From: Echiichthys vipera
Lineage: Eukaryota > Chordata > Actinopteri > Perciformes > Trachinidae
Length of the DNA: 64,000 nucleotides
Assembly (NCBI GenBank): GCA_963691815.1
Contig: OY829668.1
Location: 18,581,953-18,645,952 of the forward strand
Reading direction: 5' to 3'
In this document: positions 20,662-31,187 of the stretch, one piece after another
Position numbering within the stretch: position 1 is the first letter of the stretch
Layout: the number at the start of each line of letters is the position of its first letter
The notes under the pieces: generated by a model
What the model was told of the DNA's origin: nothing
Databases searched by the model: none
The model's input: only the letters and a program-made list of their open reading frames with translations
Translations under genes and position numbers: made by a program

Positions 20662-21548
20662 ATTACAACACAGGCTAAGACTGCTACTACAACTAAAAGT
20701 ATTACAACACCAGCTAAGACTGCTAGTACAACTAAAAGTATTACAACACCAGCTAAGACTGCTACTGTGACTAAAAGTATTAAAACACCAGCATCGTGTA
20801 CGAGCACGAGCACGACGCCTACGGCAGCTCTCACGTCATTTTATGTGCGCCTGTTCGGACATAGAAAAAAAAAAAGACGGACCATGCGCGGACATTTAAC
20901 AACAAAAACAATGGTGGCGAAAGGTTCACATTGGTGTGATGTTGAGGTGGAGTGTTTACTGCAGATTTGGCCGGATGAAAATATTCCAAAAAAGTCAGAG
21001 GCACAAAAACTCTGAGGTCTATGGAAAGATTTGTAAACAAAGCAACGCATCGTGATGATGTCAATCAATGCGTGTGACGTGTTACGGCGTGATGACGTGT
21101 GGACAGGCAAGAAGCATTTGCGAAAGGTCCAGGCAGTGTGAGTACAAACGGGCTGGCCAGCGGGCAGAGAGGGAGGGGAGGGGACAAGTTCCCTAAAGCC
21201 CGGGGCGAAAGGACAGTTTGAGTGCGCCCTAAGACTACTAATACAACTAAAAGGATTACAACTCCAGCTAAGACTGCTACTACAACTAAAAGTATTAAAA
21301 CATCAGCTAAGACTAACACAACTAAAAGTATTACAACACCAGCTAAGACTACTACTACAACTAAAATGATTACAACCAGTACAACACCCCAGAGAACCAC
21401 CACAGTAAAACCGAAACAAGTGACCACAGGTCTAATCAAGACCACAAAGGTAGAAGTACAGAGAGGGGTTATGATTCAACCCAGAGTGTGTAGAGCAGAC
21501 AATGCAACTAAAAATAAAAGAGAGAACAGTAGATTTTACTTAATTTGT
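20662..21548 (+). repeat. Thr/Lys-rich coding minisatellite, 39-bp units
   Basis: Units of about 39 bp translate as TTPAKTATTTKSI. Roughly four are at 20,662-20,796 and about four more at 21,230-21,380, with a dispersed repeat between. The second block stays open for about 55 residues (STTPQRTTTVKPKQVTTG, then VEVQRGVMIQPRVCRAD) to a stop at about 21,549. This could be part of a mucin-like exon or a minisatellite that happens to be open. The left side is cut by the gypsy LTR. No start, splice site or homologue recognised. Confidence 0.6.
20797..21229 (+). mobile_element. Dispersed repeat, copy A (decayed SANT/MADF-like ORF)
   Basis: The same sequence recurs at about 49,435-49,745. Shared landmarks are GAGCACGACGCCTACGGC, ACCATGCGCGGACATTTAAC, GTGGAGTGTTTACTGCAGAT and GTGTTACGGCGTGATGACG. 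It splits the 39-bp minisatellite. A short frame reads VECLLQIWPDENI, similar to Myb/SANT-like domains associated with fish transposons; this is a weak match. Confidence 0.6.
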
Positions 21549-21711
21549 TAATTTTATTTTTCTTCACTTCAGTTATGTTACTTACATGTTAAAAATAAAT
21601 AAAAAAATAATTGAAAACAATAATAAAACAGGAATATGGAAAGAAAGAAAGCATACATTTATTAGTCCTGCAAGGGGTTATTCACTTTTCACGCCTTTGT
21701 TGTTTAAGCGC

Positions 21712-21716
21712 ACACA

Positions 21717-21773
<57 letters not shown>

Positions 21774-21803
21774 ACGCACACAAACACACACACACAAACA
21801 CTA
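21712..21803 (+). repeat. (CA)n microsatellite
   Basis: About 90 bp of CA repeats with CGCA interruptions. Confidence 0.95.
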
Positions 21804-21961
21804 ACAGAGAGACAGCGCGATGTCAGAGCGAGAGGGCTGTCCTAGATCACAGGGCAAATAGCTCAGTCAAAGCATCTGCAACCTTCCTCCAACTCCTTCA
21901 ATCCACTTTTAAAACCAAGAAGGAAGAAAGTTAAAAAGAACAAACAAAAGCTTAACAAAGT

Positions 21962-22070
21962 CAAATCAATTCAACTTTATTCATATATCACAAATCAAAC
22001 ATTTGCCTTAAGGGGGTTTCACAGTCTGTACAGCAAATACAGCAATTATTTTGCAAAAATATAACAGGGT
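21962..22070 (-). mobile_element. Short 3' end of an L2-type LINE or derived SINE
   Basis: AATCAATTCAACTTTATTC, then CACAAATC and CCTTAAGGGGGTTTCACAG on the plus strand is the complement of the ATTGAATTG-tailed 3' end seen at 16,690-16,770. It is 5'-truncated. Confidence 0.5.
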
Positions 22071-22099
22071 GTGTACTAACATACATGCTAGTTAGACAT

Positions 22100-22822
22100 T
22101 ACATTATTGTAATTTGGAGAAAAGCTCAGAAGATAACAACACAACCATCAGGACATGGAGAGCAGGCAGGAGGAAACAGCCAGCTTGGCTGTGAAAAATG
22201 TTCTAAATCATGCAGTGTGAATGCGTTGGTGGCCTTCAAGGGCCCTTCTCTCCAAGAAGGATTTTCCTGTTTGAGATTATTTTGTGAGATCATAAAAACA
22301 TTTTAGAGAAATAAAGGCCAACATCTAAAAATATCCATGATACAATTCATGCTGTTTAAAATACAAAGTCACTGTTGGTCAGCCCTCAATGTGGAGAGAG
22401 GCTCAAAATATAACAGCACAGCTATCAGGGCATGGGGAAGGGGGGAAACAGCTGGCTTGGCTCTGGAAAATGTTCACAGAGATTCCGAGTGAATTCTTTG
22501 GTGGGATTTAAGGTAAATACTCAGAGAAAGTCTTCACACCAATATGGTTTGTCTCTGGTGTGAATGCGTTGATGGCCTTCAAGGTGATCTGTTGTTGTGA
22601 AAGCTGCACCACATTGTTCACAGCCATGTGGTTTCTCTGCAGTGTGAATGCGTTGATGGGATTTAAGGTTAATACCCCAAGGAAAGGTTTTCCCACAGTG
22701 GTCACACCATGAACGTTTCTCTCCGGTGTAAATGCATTGATGGCCTTCTAGGTCGTCTATGCCGTCATCATACAATCTTTCTCCACTATCACTCAGTCTT
22801 TTCCAGCTCCCGGACATTGGAA
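22100..22822 (-). pseudogene. C2H2 zinc-finger gene remnant (last exon)
   Basis: The minus frame 22,817-22,521 encodes a partial finger end (LEGHQCIYTGEK), two complete C2H2 fingers (CDHCGKTFPWGINLKSHQ and CEQCGAAFTTTDHLEGHQ, each with RIH and a TGEKP-like linker), and the start of a third (PYWCEDF). A frameshift breaks the third. Sequence at about 22,120-22,260 repeats the finger end and the following 3' region of 22,390-22,520, so a second gene end lies in tandem. C2H2 proteins of this type bind DNA in the nucleus. With two intact fingers and a broken end it is a pseudogene or fragment. It is the only host-like gene I recognise here. Confidence 0.75.
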
Positions 22823-22829
22823 GGTGGAG

Positions 22830-23217
22830 TGTTTTCTTTCAAATAATGTAAAATAAAATAAAATAAGTCATACATAAAACAAAGATACATAAAGTCTAAA
22901 TGAATGTGACATCCGAACAACAAGAAGGAGATTAATGAACTATCTAAGAAATTAAAAAAACCAAAACAAAAAAAAACTGACAAAGGGTTTAGATTTAGTA
23001 TGGCCAAAAGAAGGGACCCTCGGTGTGAGCCTGTGTGAGACAAGAAGCTGCGTATTAAAGACTACAAACCCAAGGATAAGAGTAATAAACGTCAGCGAAA
23101 AAGAGAGAAAGAACTAGATACATTAAAGCTATTCAGGGATGAAGGCATTAATTACAGGGAAAACATAAAGAAAATTCTAAAAGGCCTAAAAAGGAAAAGA
23201 GAGCAGTGTTTTCTTTC
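22830..23217 (+). mobile_element. Copied ERV gag fragment with 14-bp target duplication
   Basis: 22,844-23,203 is nearly identical to 24,951-25,314 in ERV copy 3 (a handful of differences over about 360 bp). It is flanked by AGTGTTTTCTTTCA at 22,830-22,843 and 23,204-23,217, an exact 14-bp duplication. It carries neither LTR nor a poly(A) tail. It lies immediately upstream of the zinc-finger remnant. Confidence 0.9.
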
Positions 23218-23375
23218 ATGCAGGACTTGTTGTGAATCAATCAGGCTGCAGGAGAACATCCCCCCACACTGTGAGAGCCACCTTGCCGACCACCTCAATG
23301 TGTTTGACTGTAGCTTTGATGGCTTCCAGGACACATTCACAACCCTCACCCAGACGCCCAACTACTGACGTCACC

Positions 23376-23394
23376 CCCCCCCCCCCCCCCCCCC
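23376..23394 (+). repeat. Poly(C) run
   Basis: About 19 consecutive C residues after TGACGTCA. It may be an assembly-sensitive homopolymer. Confidence 0.9.
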
Positions 23395-23429
23395 TTCACA
23401 CTGGAACAGTTCAAATCCACAAAGAAAAT

Positions 23430-23575
23430 ATGCGGTTAAGTGAAACAACAAATGAACCTAAGTGTTGAGTTTGTTGAGTCACTTGTTTCTAGTTTTCCAC
23501 AGTCCTCTTCATCGGCTTCGGTTTTTATCTGTTCAGTATGTCTTTGATGATTCTGTGGAACTGAGGTAGGACAGA
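23430..23575 (-). pseudogene. Possible zinc-finger gene linker segment
   Basis: The minus strand reads NHQRHTEQIKTEADEEDCGK, a phrase resembling the acidic linker of fish C2H2 zinc-finger proteins (TEQMKTEADGEDCG). It ends in a stop after about 40 residues. It may belong to the remnant at 22.1-22.8 kb. Confidence 0.4.
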
Positions 23576-23589
23576 GGTTACTCTTCATC

Positions 23590-23870
23590 TTTGCTGATAT
23601 TGATTCTGTGATTGTTGAGTGACTGCTTGATGTTGTTGATCTGCAGGTGTGCGTTCTTGTTGAAGATTATGCATTGGGTCTTGACAGGGTTCAGTTTGAT
23701 TCTCCACATCTTTGTCCAGGTTTCTATTTCAGTGATGCATGTTTGGGGTTTCTTGGATGTTAGGTTTGGGCATTTTGAGCTGGACCAGTAACAGAGGTCA
23801 TCTTCAAACTGGGAGACTATGGCTATGGTGACTGGGGGCTCACTGCACCTACTGAGAGAGTGAAAAAGAC
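23590..23870 (-). pseudogene. LINE reverse transcriptase fragment
   Basis: A minus frame of about 80 residues reads FEDDLCYWSSSKCPN then ITEIETWTKMWRIKLNPVKT and CIIFNKN. This is the catalytic block (normally FADD) and the following thumb region of a jockey-like LINE RT. No neighbouring domains were found. The first Asp of the motif follows Glu rather than Ala. Confidence 0.6.
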
Positions 23871-24296
23871 TGTCTGGCTTGTACTGCGGTGTATTTTAAT
23901 GAAAAAAACTTTTTCCGTGCATTGGACCGTGTAGAGTAGGTTGAGTTGCCGTTATCTGACAGACTCTGTGGAGTGAACTAATTTGTGCTGAATTCAGAAT
24001 TGCTAAGACAATTGTGTGATGCCTCTGTACATAATCAATGTGTAAAGTTGCTTTGAAGCTTGAGATATAGTACGCTCTTATGTTTATACACTGTGCGAAG
24101 TGAATTGAGTAAGATAGCCATTCTAAAGTCTTATTCTGGGTTAGTGAGATGTCAGGCCGATAGAACAGGGTGTATCCTGTTCTTACAATTTAAAGGGAGA
24201 GACGTTATCCGTGGCACTTCAAAAACAAATCTGGAGCTAAGAGCCACAGACAGTGAGACCAGGAAGTGCAGCATGGCAAAGTAAGAGCTTATTAAG
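23871..24296. other. Unassigned DNA
   Basis: No gene or known repeat recognised. Short GTGTAGAGT-type phrases only. Confidence 0.3.
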
Positions 24297-24613
24297 TGGT
24301 AATGGTAAATGGACTTGTACTTATAAAGTGCCTTTCTAGTCTTCTGACTACTCAAGGCGCTTTCACAGTGTTTGTCACATTCACCCATTCACACAGGCAT
24401 TCACACTGATGGCAGTGGACATCTACATACCATCTAAATTAATGTAACCATTCACACCACATTTACACACCCATGCGCAGCACAGGGAGCAATTCGGGGT
24501 TCAGTGTCTTGCCCAAGGACACTTCGACTTGTGGACCGGGGGAGGCGGGGATCGAACCGCTATTCATTCAAATGGAGGACGACCCACTCGCCCACTGATC
24601 CACAGTCGCCCCA
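24297..24613 (-). mobile_element. tRNA-derived SINE (minus strand)
   Basis: The complement of 24,548-24,558 is the B box GGTTCGATCCC. The left end GGTAAATGGACTTGTAC with GTGCCTTTCTAG and the right end CACTGATCCACAGTCGCC are typical of a teleost SINE with an RTE-like tail. Confidence 0.7.
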
Positions 24614-25129
24614 CAGTGAAAATAGGAAAAAGTATACGTTAATAGCTTAACTAAAAAAGTTACATTTAACATTAACAATAGGAAAAAAATAATGACAATA
24701 ATTCACTGAAATAAAAACAATTAGACAAGTGAGGAAAAGTATATCTGGGCCAACGATTGAAATAAATAGTGAAGTTAATTGAAACTATATTCTAGCCTTT
24801 AATCTTACTCAAAACACTTATAGATTTTAGAAAAATTCACAACAAGGAACAGATACAAGTGAGAGATTCTATTGAGAAATTGCTGACACAGTATTTTTAA
24901 ATAATTGAAAAAACTGGCCTTGTGTTATTCTTAAAAAAATTAAAACAAATAAATAATGTAAAATAAAATAAAATAAGTCATACATAAAAGAAAGATACAT
25001 AAAGTCTAAATGAATGTGACATCCGAACAACAAGAAGGAGATTAATGAACTATCTAAGAAATTAAAAAAACAAAAACAAAAAAAAACTGACAAAGGGTTT
25101 AGATTTAGTATGGCCAAAGAAGGGACCCT

Positions 25130-26179
25130 TGGTGTGAGCCTGTGTGAGACAAGAAGCTGCGTATTAAAGACTACAAACCCAAGGATAAGAGTAATAAACG
25201 TCAGCGAAAAAGAGAGAAAGAACTAGATACATTAAAGCTATTCAGGGATGAAGGCATTAATTACAGGGAAAACATAAAGAAAATTCTAAAAGGCCTAAAA
25301 AGGAAAAGAGAGCACATCAACTGAACGTAAAGGAAAATGAACAGATGTTGACTAAAATTGCAGGACTTTATCCTGCTCTCTCTGGTTCACTCACATTTTT
25401 AGGGGAAATTGAGGGTGAGGAGCGTCCTCCCTTTCCAGACAGGAAGTCTAATCCCAAATACTGTAGCACAGAGAAGAAAACGGGAAGGCCACAGAAATCA
25501 GAGATACTAGACTGCGATGGAGAGATAAATAAAAAAGGCACGGAAAAGGAAACGCCTATATTACCAACCGCCCTGAGAGGGGGGAGAACAGCGACAGTGG
25601 ATGGGACATGCAATTACATGCACACCCCACATATATGCACTGACCCTGGCCAATATCCAACATAGATACGGGGGTCACAGGGGCAAACCCAAGGCCCTCA
25701 GGCGTTGATCCACAGATTACCTGAAATCCATGAGGGAGCTAGCCGCTGGAAAAGACACTTCAAGGAAGTAACAGTGGGAAAGTTGCTTGCACCGGGCAAC
25801 ATTAAACCAGTGTTGGTAGGAGTTTGGGGCATAACCTGAAATGGAAAATCTTCTGCGAGACAATGGATGTACATGGATGGTAGATCCAAGGGCAAATGGA
25901 ACTAAGTTCAATACTTACAGAAACCACCTTTGGGCAGTCCTGAGAAAAGAGTAACCTGTAAAAATTGTCCCTAAATCATTAAAGGGTGAAATACCTGCCC
26001 CAGCCATACACATCAGCCGTCGGTTTAAAAGAGGGAAACAAGAAACTGAGGAGAAGGCTTAGTTTGTTCAGAACCTCAATTGTGGACGCGTTGCCAGGTC
26101 CAGTACAAAACAGACTGGAGGATGTTGTAGGATTGACACCAATGCTTCATCGACAGTTCTGTGATCATGTGATCATATA
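25130..26179 (+). pseudogene. gag: ERV copy 3 gag, N-terminal and capsid-like part
   Basis: A basic region (DYKPKDKSNKRQRK, KLFRDEG) is followed after stops by an open frame at 25,345-25,665 with IAGLYPALSGSLTFLGEIEG and a Pro/Lys-rich stretch. Further frames contain YLKSMRELAAGKDTS, WMVDPRANGTKFNTYRNHLW and VDALPGPVQNRLEDVVG, capsid-like sequence. Several stops and shifts separate the frames. Gag would form the particle core; this copy cannot. Confidence 0.6.
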
Positions 26180-26743
26180 TGTCAGGATTCTGGTCCTGTC
26201 AGTCTCTTCTCTCTTCCTTTTGTGTGAGTTTGTCTCCCTCTGTCTTTTTCTCCCTGCTTGTGTTGTTCCCTTTGTGTTTTTCTGTCTGAGCTGGTAGGCA
26301 TGATTCCGCCCAGCTATAGCTAGTCTCCTCATCACCGTCTGGATAAATAGCCACGAAATAGCAATAACGGTCTGGCACCAGATGGGGCTCACATCCGATG
26401 CTAGACCGTAAGTGCTATTTCCTGGTTCGTGTCTCTCTCTTGGTGGGCTACCTATTTCTGATGATTGTGTTCTCCATCTGCGTTGCGTTGTGTTTTGTTA
26501 ACCGTTCTTTGTTTCTATTGTTATAGTTTCCCAAGTTCCTGTTTTATGTTTGGGTTTAGTCTCCTGATCCCTGCGTTTGGTTTTCCCCTCGTATTCACCT
26601 GGACCCTGTACCTGTTTTCCCGTTCCCTTGTTTCTGTTTGTTTTCTCGTTTTGTTCATTATATATTTGTTTAAACCTTACTCGGTGTCCTTGTCTGCATT
26701 TGGGTCCTGCTCCTTGGAGTTATTCCCTGCACCGTTCACGACA
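26180..26743 (+). repeat. Solo LTR inserted in ERV copy 3 gag
   Basis: It begins TGTCAGGATTCTGG and ends CCGTTCACGACA. The 3' part (TGTCTGCATTTGGGTCC) and the T-rich middle match the LTR at 45,650-46,193, so both are one LTR family. Flanks are TATA on the left and TTATA on the right, compatible with a 4-bp duplication. Gag sequence continues on both sides. Confidence 0.75.
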
Positions 26744-26990
26744 TTATACATGCTATAGAGAAATACAGACAAAACCAGCAGACGGTGAAAGAGCAAGACA
26801 GAGACATTCAAATGAAATTTGCTCAACTTCAGCTCAGGGAACTTACTGATAAAACATGCAAAAAAGGTTCCCCATTCAGCCCCACAGCAGGAGTGGGGAG
26901 GTAAGACACAGGGACACAAATGCCAAACTGTCCAGAAAAACAGTGACTGGATCCCGAAAGGATGAAGGGATTTTTGGGGATCAGCCAGCC
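26744..26990 (+). pseudogene. gag: ERV copy 3 gag tail
   Basis: Continues gag after the solo LTR. A Glu/Lys/Gln-rich helix (KQDRDIQMKFAQLQLRE) is followed by GGTTCCCCATTCAGCCCC and a Pro-rich segment, shared with ERV copy 2 at 10,130-10,310. Confidence 0.5.
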
Positions 26991-28200
26991 AACATAGATG
27001 GACAGGCCAGTGTTTAAGTGGGTGGGTGTGTAATTTCAAATTCAAAGGTTAATTAAAAATAAAATAGAAAAAATAATAAAATGTTTACGTTAACAGTTTA
27101 GGAACAGAATGTTTAAATAGAAAGGTAACCAGAACGTGCATACGTGTATTGATTTGGGGACGTAACAGATTCAGTAGTCTAAAGGTTTTTATATTTTTTT
27201 ATGTATATTTATATTTATCAAAATCCTAAAAGCTACAAAACCACACTAAAAATGTATAACCCAGTAAGACAGAGCTACGTCAAACATGAAGTTCCTAAGA
27301 GAGTTTAATATTTTTGAAATCTAAGAATTGCTGGACCAGTAATATTGGTTGACATAAATAGTCCCTGTAATACGCCAATATCACCAGTGTCACACGCAGA
27401 TACATTTGAATAATTCACTGATTAAGTGATTTGTGTTGAATTGTTTTAGCATTTCTGCAGCTGAATAATCCAGGATACCTATTCGTTTACATGTAAAGAC
27501 GTATGCAGTTTACCTACACCTATAGTTGTTAAAGGACACATGTAATGAAAGTAAATAACGTTAAAAAAAAAAGGCTATTTTGACATCATTAGCATCACCA
27601 GGGTCAATAAATGCATGTAGCACTTAGCAGCTGAGGGGGGTGAAGATAAATGACAAAGAATTGTTATTGATAACTATGCTACTTCTGATTCACACAGTAT
27701 AAATAACTGTGCCAGGGGGGAGAGAATGAGAGCAGTAAAACAAAATAATTTGAATTTGGGCCTTAAACAATGAGTGGAAAATGAATAAAAACGTCAATTC
27801 TAATGCCAAGGGTTAAAAAATCTAGTACGCATCAAGATATCTTGTAAAATAAGTTTAGATAATAAATCAGCACATACACAAAAGTAACTAGGGAGATCAT
27901 ATAACAGGCATAACAAAGAGTGCAGAGGTAAGGTGAGTAAGTCAATGGAGGTAGTTAACCATCAAAGTTCAAATAAAAGGATCTGTTTTGTTTTGCTGTC
28001 TATATTAATAAGCTATTGCATAAAACCTAAACCTAAGAAGCATATATTTAACACTGCATGTTAACTGGCTAAGCTTAAACCTCCCAACTGCTGCAAATGA
28101 AGTTTGGAAAACATGTGAATGTAAATACTATCAATGGAGCAATACACAGTGTATATAGTGTTGTCTATTTGTGAGAAAACAACAGGGTACTAGGCTCCGG
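26991..28200. other. Non-coding tract of ERV copy 3
   Basis: AT-rich, no protease, reverse transcriptase or RNase H motifs in any frame. It is shared with ERV copy 2 (for example 27,840-28,080 with 8,170-8,460), so the loss of pol predates the split of these two copies. Confidence 0.5.
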
Positions 28201-28289
28201 CTCAGAGATCTAGAAACCAATGGGACCAGGCGATCAGGTGTACACAGAGATCTTCCAGAAAGGTAGCATGACCCAAGGAGGGAGGGTCA

Positions 28290-28892
28290 TTACACCATGG
28301 TTTGAGGGACACCAACGGTGGTCCAAGGGGAGGGGAGCACACCATGGTTCCATCTGCACCACTGCACCAGGGTAGCAGCTGATCAAAAGGAAACAGAAGC
28401 AGGTGAGAGTAAAAGCGAAATGCTGCAGATTCATCTGCTGACACTAATGTGCTTTCTGACGTGGATGTTGCCAGGAAGCAGAACGTTGAGGGGACCAGCG
28501 AGGAAGCAGCAGCACCTGAAGGAATGGATCCAAACAATGATCCAGCCACTGCAGAATGCCAATCAGAGGCAGAAATCAGTAAGTATGATGCAATTACACA
28601 GGCGTTAAACACAAGTGTAAATCAAAGTCCAACCCATGACCAAGGAAAGGAAGTAATAGACAAAGAGTCAAGCCAAACTCAGGGTTTAGCTCAGAAGTTA
28701 CCTATTATTAAAGTGGCAGCTTCAACCAGAGCTGACATCTCAGAATCATATATATCACGAATAGCACATAATTTAAATACTAGTGTCTCATCACACAAAG
28801 GCACAGTTAGACGTTCAGAGCCCCTTTTCAGAGACTTTCAAATGGCAACATCCCAGAACGAGCCCTCCACAGAAAGTAGATGCACTGGCTGA
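28290..28892 (+). pseudogene. ERV copy 3 pol end and env leader
   Basis: A frame at 28,449-28,892 (147 residues) reads DVDVARKQNVEGTSEEAAAP and a Ser/Thr/Gln-rich polar sequence ending SSHKGTVRRSEPLF. An overlapping frame (28,318-28,608) holds a hydrophobic LLTLMCFLTWMLPGS, which aligns with the putative Env signal segment of copy 2. The polar frame may be the long Env leader or the N-terminal SU region; its exact role is unknown. Confidence 0.5.
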
Positions 28893-28919
28893 ATATGAAT
28901 GTTTCATCCGTGAATGATT

Positions 28920-29770
28920 TTCAGAAACAAGCAGGAATGGGTCTAGAGTGCATGTAGATAATGCAACTGTTAATTGTAAAACAATTTGGGTGTTATCTTG
29001 GTTTCCACATGCTAATATGACTCCCAGTTTCCTGAATGTCCAGTGTCGTATGAAAATCCTGGCCCATTAGATCAAACTTGTCACAACATAATATGGCACT
29101 ACACACGTTACATGTGCTGAGTGAGCAAACATACGCAGTAGCTGTTAGCTATTGGATTTGTGGTGGTAATGCAGATATTGAAAATGCCAATACAGGTAAT
29201 TTGCAAGGAAGTAAGTGACTAAATTTGCGATTTGAGGCCTACAGATACAGAGCATAGAATATAGAGGCAATATGTTCCAGAGTCACATGTACATTCAGAT
29301 GAGATAATGATCCCTAGAGGTATCTTCCATGAGTTTAAAGCCAAGATGAGGTCAGAGCTGAGATAGAATCCATATTCCTCTTGGTAACACCAAACAAGAA
29401 TGTAGCACGGACAAATAACATTTAATAATCAACAACGGTTTATTAACAACACTAACGAGGCCCTTAGTAGCGAAGGAGAACAACTTCAGGAAAGTAGTAG
29501 GATGGCTTGGCAGAGTAGACACGCTTTAGACTGGATGTTAGCTGAAAAAGGTGGTGTGTGTAAAATATTTGGAGAAGAATGTTGCACGGTACACACTAAC
29601 AACACTGCTCCTGAGGGAGCGTTCTCAGTGACAATGTCAAAACTGAAAGAATCAGGACAGGAAGAAGAAAATGTAAACAAAGAGGGGTCATGGGATTGGT
29701 TTGATCTGAAACCCGGTCCTATGAGAGCAACAATAGTTAAAGTAGCATTAATCGCATCGTAGTTATTCTG
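28920..29770 (+). pseudogene. env: ERV copy 3 env (SU fragment and TM)
   Basis: An SU fragment near 28,960-29,060 contains WVLSWFPHANMTP. After several stops the TM frame at 29,502-29,762 reads AWQSRHALDWMLAEKGGVC, then a complete CX6CC disulphide motif (CKIFGEECC), THTNN-type glycosylation sequence, SWDWFDL and the start of a hydrophobic anchor (VKVALI) that runs into a stop. The CX6CC motif and upstream conserved helix define gamma-type Env. Stops between SU and TM and in the anchor make it a pseudogene. Confidence 0.75.
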
Positions 29771-30164
29771 TTAGTTGGTTGCATCATGCCCATATTGAGA
29801 AATCTGCCAGAACTCTGCCAAATAGATGAATGTAACAGAGATGGAGTATCAGTTCCTGAGCTGGTGATTGGGAAACCGGATTTGTTTCCTATACCTGATT
29901 ATCTGAAGAACATGGAGGACAGTTGGATTCCATGCCTGGGCACCTGGTGACCAATTAAGTCAGACCCCAATGAGTCCGAACTGAACTTTGTAACCATAGC
30001 AGAATCGTGAACTTTGAGAGTTTCCTGCCATTGTGAGTTCCTCACTGAGCTTTGAACTTTGGATTCAAACACTCAGTTCGATCGGTCCTACTTTCTGGCT
30101 TTGAGCTGTTATTTGTGGATTTTAAAAATTCCGAACGTGAACGGTCATCTTTGAATTTTGAACA

Positions 30165-30330
30165 TTCATGAACGGTGCAGGGAAATAACACTAATGGACT
30201 GGAACAAAATGCAGACACGGACACGGGGTAAAAGTACAAACAAATATTTAATACAAACAAACAAACGGGAATAACTAAAGGTTAAAAACAAGAACCCTAA
30301 AGACTAGACAGTCGAGGGAAACATATGTGG
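30165..30330 (-). repeat. LTR 3'-end fragment
   Basis: CATGAACGGTGCAGGG, then AATGCAGACACGGACAC is the complement of the LTR end at 46,130-46,190. The outer TGT is missing and the 5' part is not recognised. Confidence 0.55.
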
Positions 30331-30934
30331 AATGTGTTTGAGTAAGACATTATGATGAGTATTTGGGATTCAATCAAAGACTGCATCCCAACTGTATGGA
30401 TTTGATCACTTAACATGTAATAAGAGTCAACTTGGGTTAGTTCACCATACTTACACATTTTTTATCACTAGTTCATTTTTATCACATGCTATTTTATCAC
30501 ACAGTGAATGTTAAGAAATCACTACAGCCGCTTCTCGCTCCTAGCGCACTTATTATCTATGTTATGTCAAAACAGGGACCAATGGGGACTATGCAGGACT
30601 TTTCTCTTCCATAAAGTGATAAAATGATCAAGAATGATTATATGATGAAGAAATGAAGGTTGGAGGTGTTTCACCTGCATGAGGCAGATAAGATCACAAC
30701 CTGCCAAGTGAATAACAGGACTATATGTATATGGGCATGTTTGATGACGTTCTGGACACACAAAGACACTAGGAGAGCCTGGGAAGTGATGGCCAGTAAT
30801 ACAAGTGTATATATGAAACCATGGGGCGTGTAAACTTTGTCAACGCATGAACATCAGTATTAAGTGAGAGATTGGAAGGAGACATTTCGGAATTTGTGTG
30901 ACAGAGGTGTGATTCTTGTTAGCATTGATCACCT

Positions 30935-31187
30935 GCCACTCTGTATATTAAGCCGGTCCTGAGCCTCATTTGGTGCCGGGTCATACCTCTATACACCCTG
31001 ATATCTCCCTGCGTACCTGTCCTCTTCATTCCTCGTGTGAGTTTGTATCAGTTCTCTTCTTGTTTTTTTTTGTTTTTAGTGCACCTTTTTGTAAATAAGT
31101 TTATTAAATTTGTTAATACCGTCTCCTGAGTTCAGTGTCTGCATTTGGGTCCCATCCCCCGTGTATTCTCCGTCACCCCACGTGACA
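30935..31187 (+). repeat. LTR-like 3' end fragment
   Basis: The end GTGTCTGCATTTGGGTCCC...CACGTGACA resembles the 3' ends of the LTRs at 26,743 and 46,193. The 5' side merges into ERV copy 3 sequence, so no full LTR can be drawn. Confidence 0.45.

Larger units (their letters stand above)
24614..31187 (+). mobile_element. Endogenous retrovirus copy 3 (plus strand)
   Basis: Order: AT-rich leader, gag (about 25,130-26,890 with a solo LTR inside), a non-coding tract where pol should be, integrase-end/env-start sequence (28,290-28,892), and env (28,920-29,770). The 3' region matches ERV copy 2 to about 30,920. LTR boundaries could not be set. It is opposite in orientation to copies 1 and 2. Confidence 0.75.

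Noticed and set aside
21586..21934. Plus-strand ORFs with His-Thr runs
   Set aside because: They are translations of the (CA)n microsatellite.
23218..23372. LINE linker fragment on the plus strand (SHLADHLNVFDCSFDGFQD)
   Set aside because: It faintly resembles the region between endonuclease and RT of jockey-like LINEs, but about 50 residues with no diagnostic motif are too little to annotate.
30897..31187. A 291-bp solo LTR starting TGTGACAG and ending CACGTGACA
   Set aside because: The 5' part matches ERV copy 2 internal sequence (near 5,790), and the flanks show no target duplication. Only the 3' end is LTR-like.
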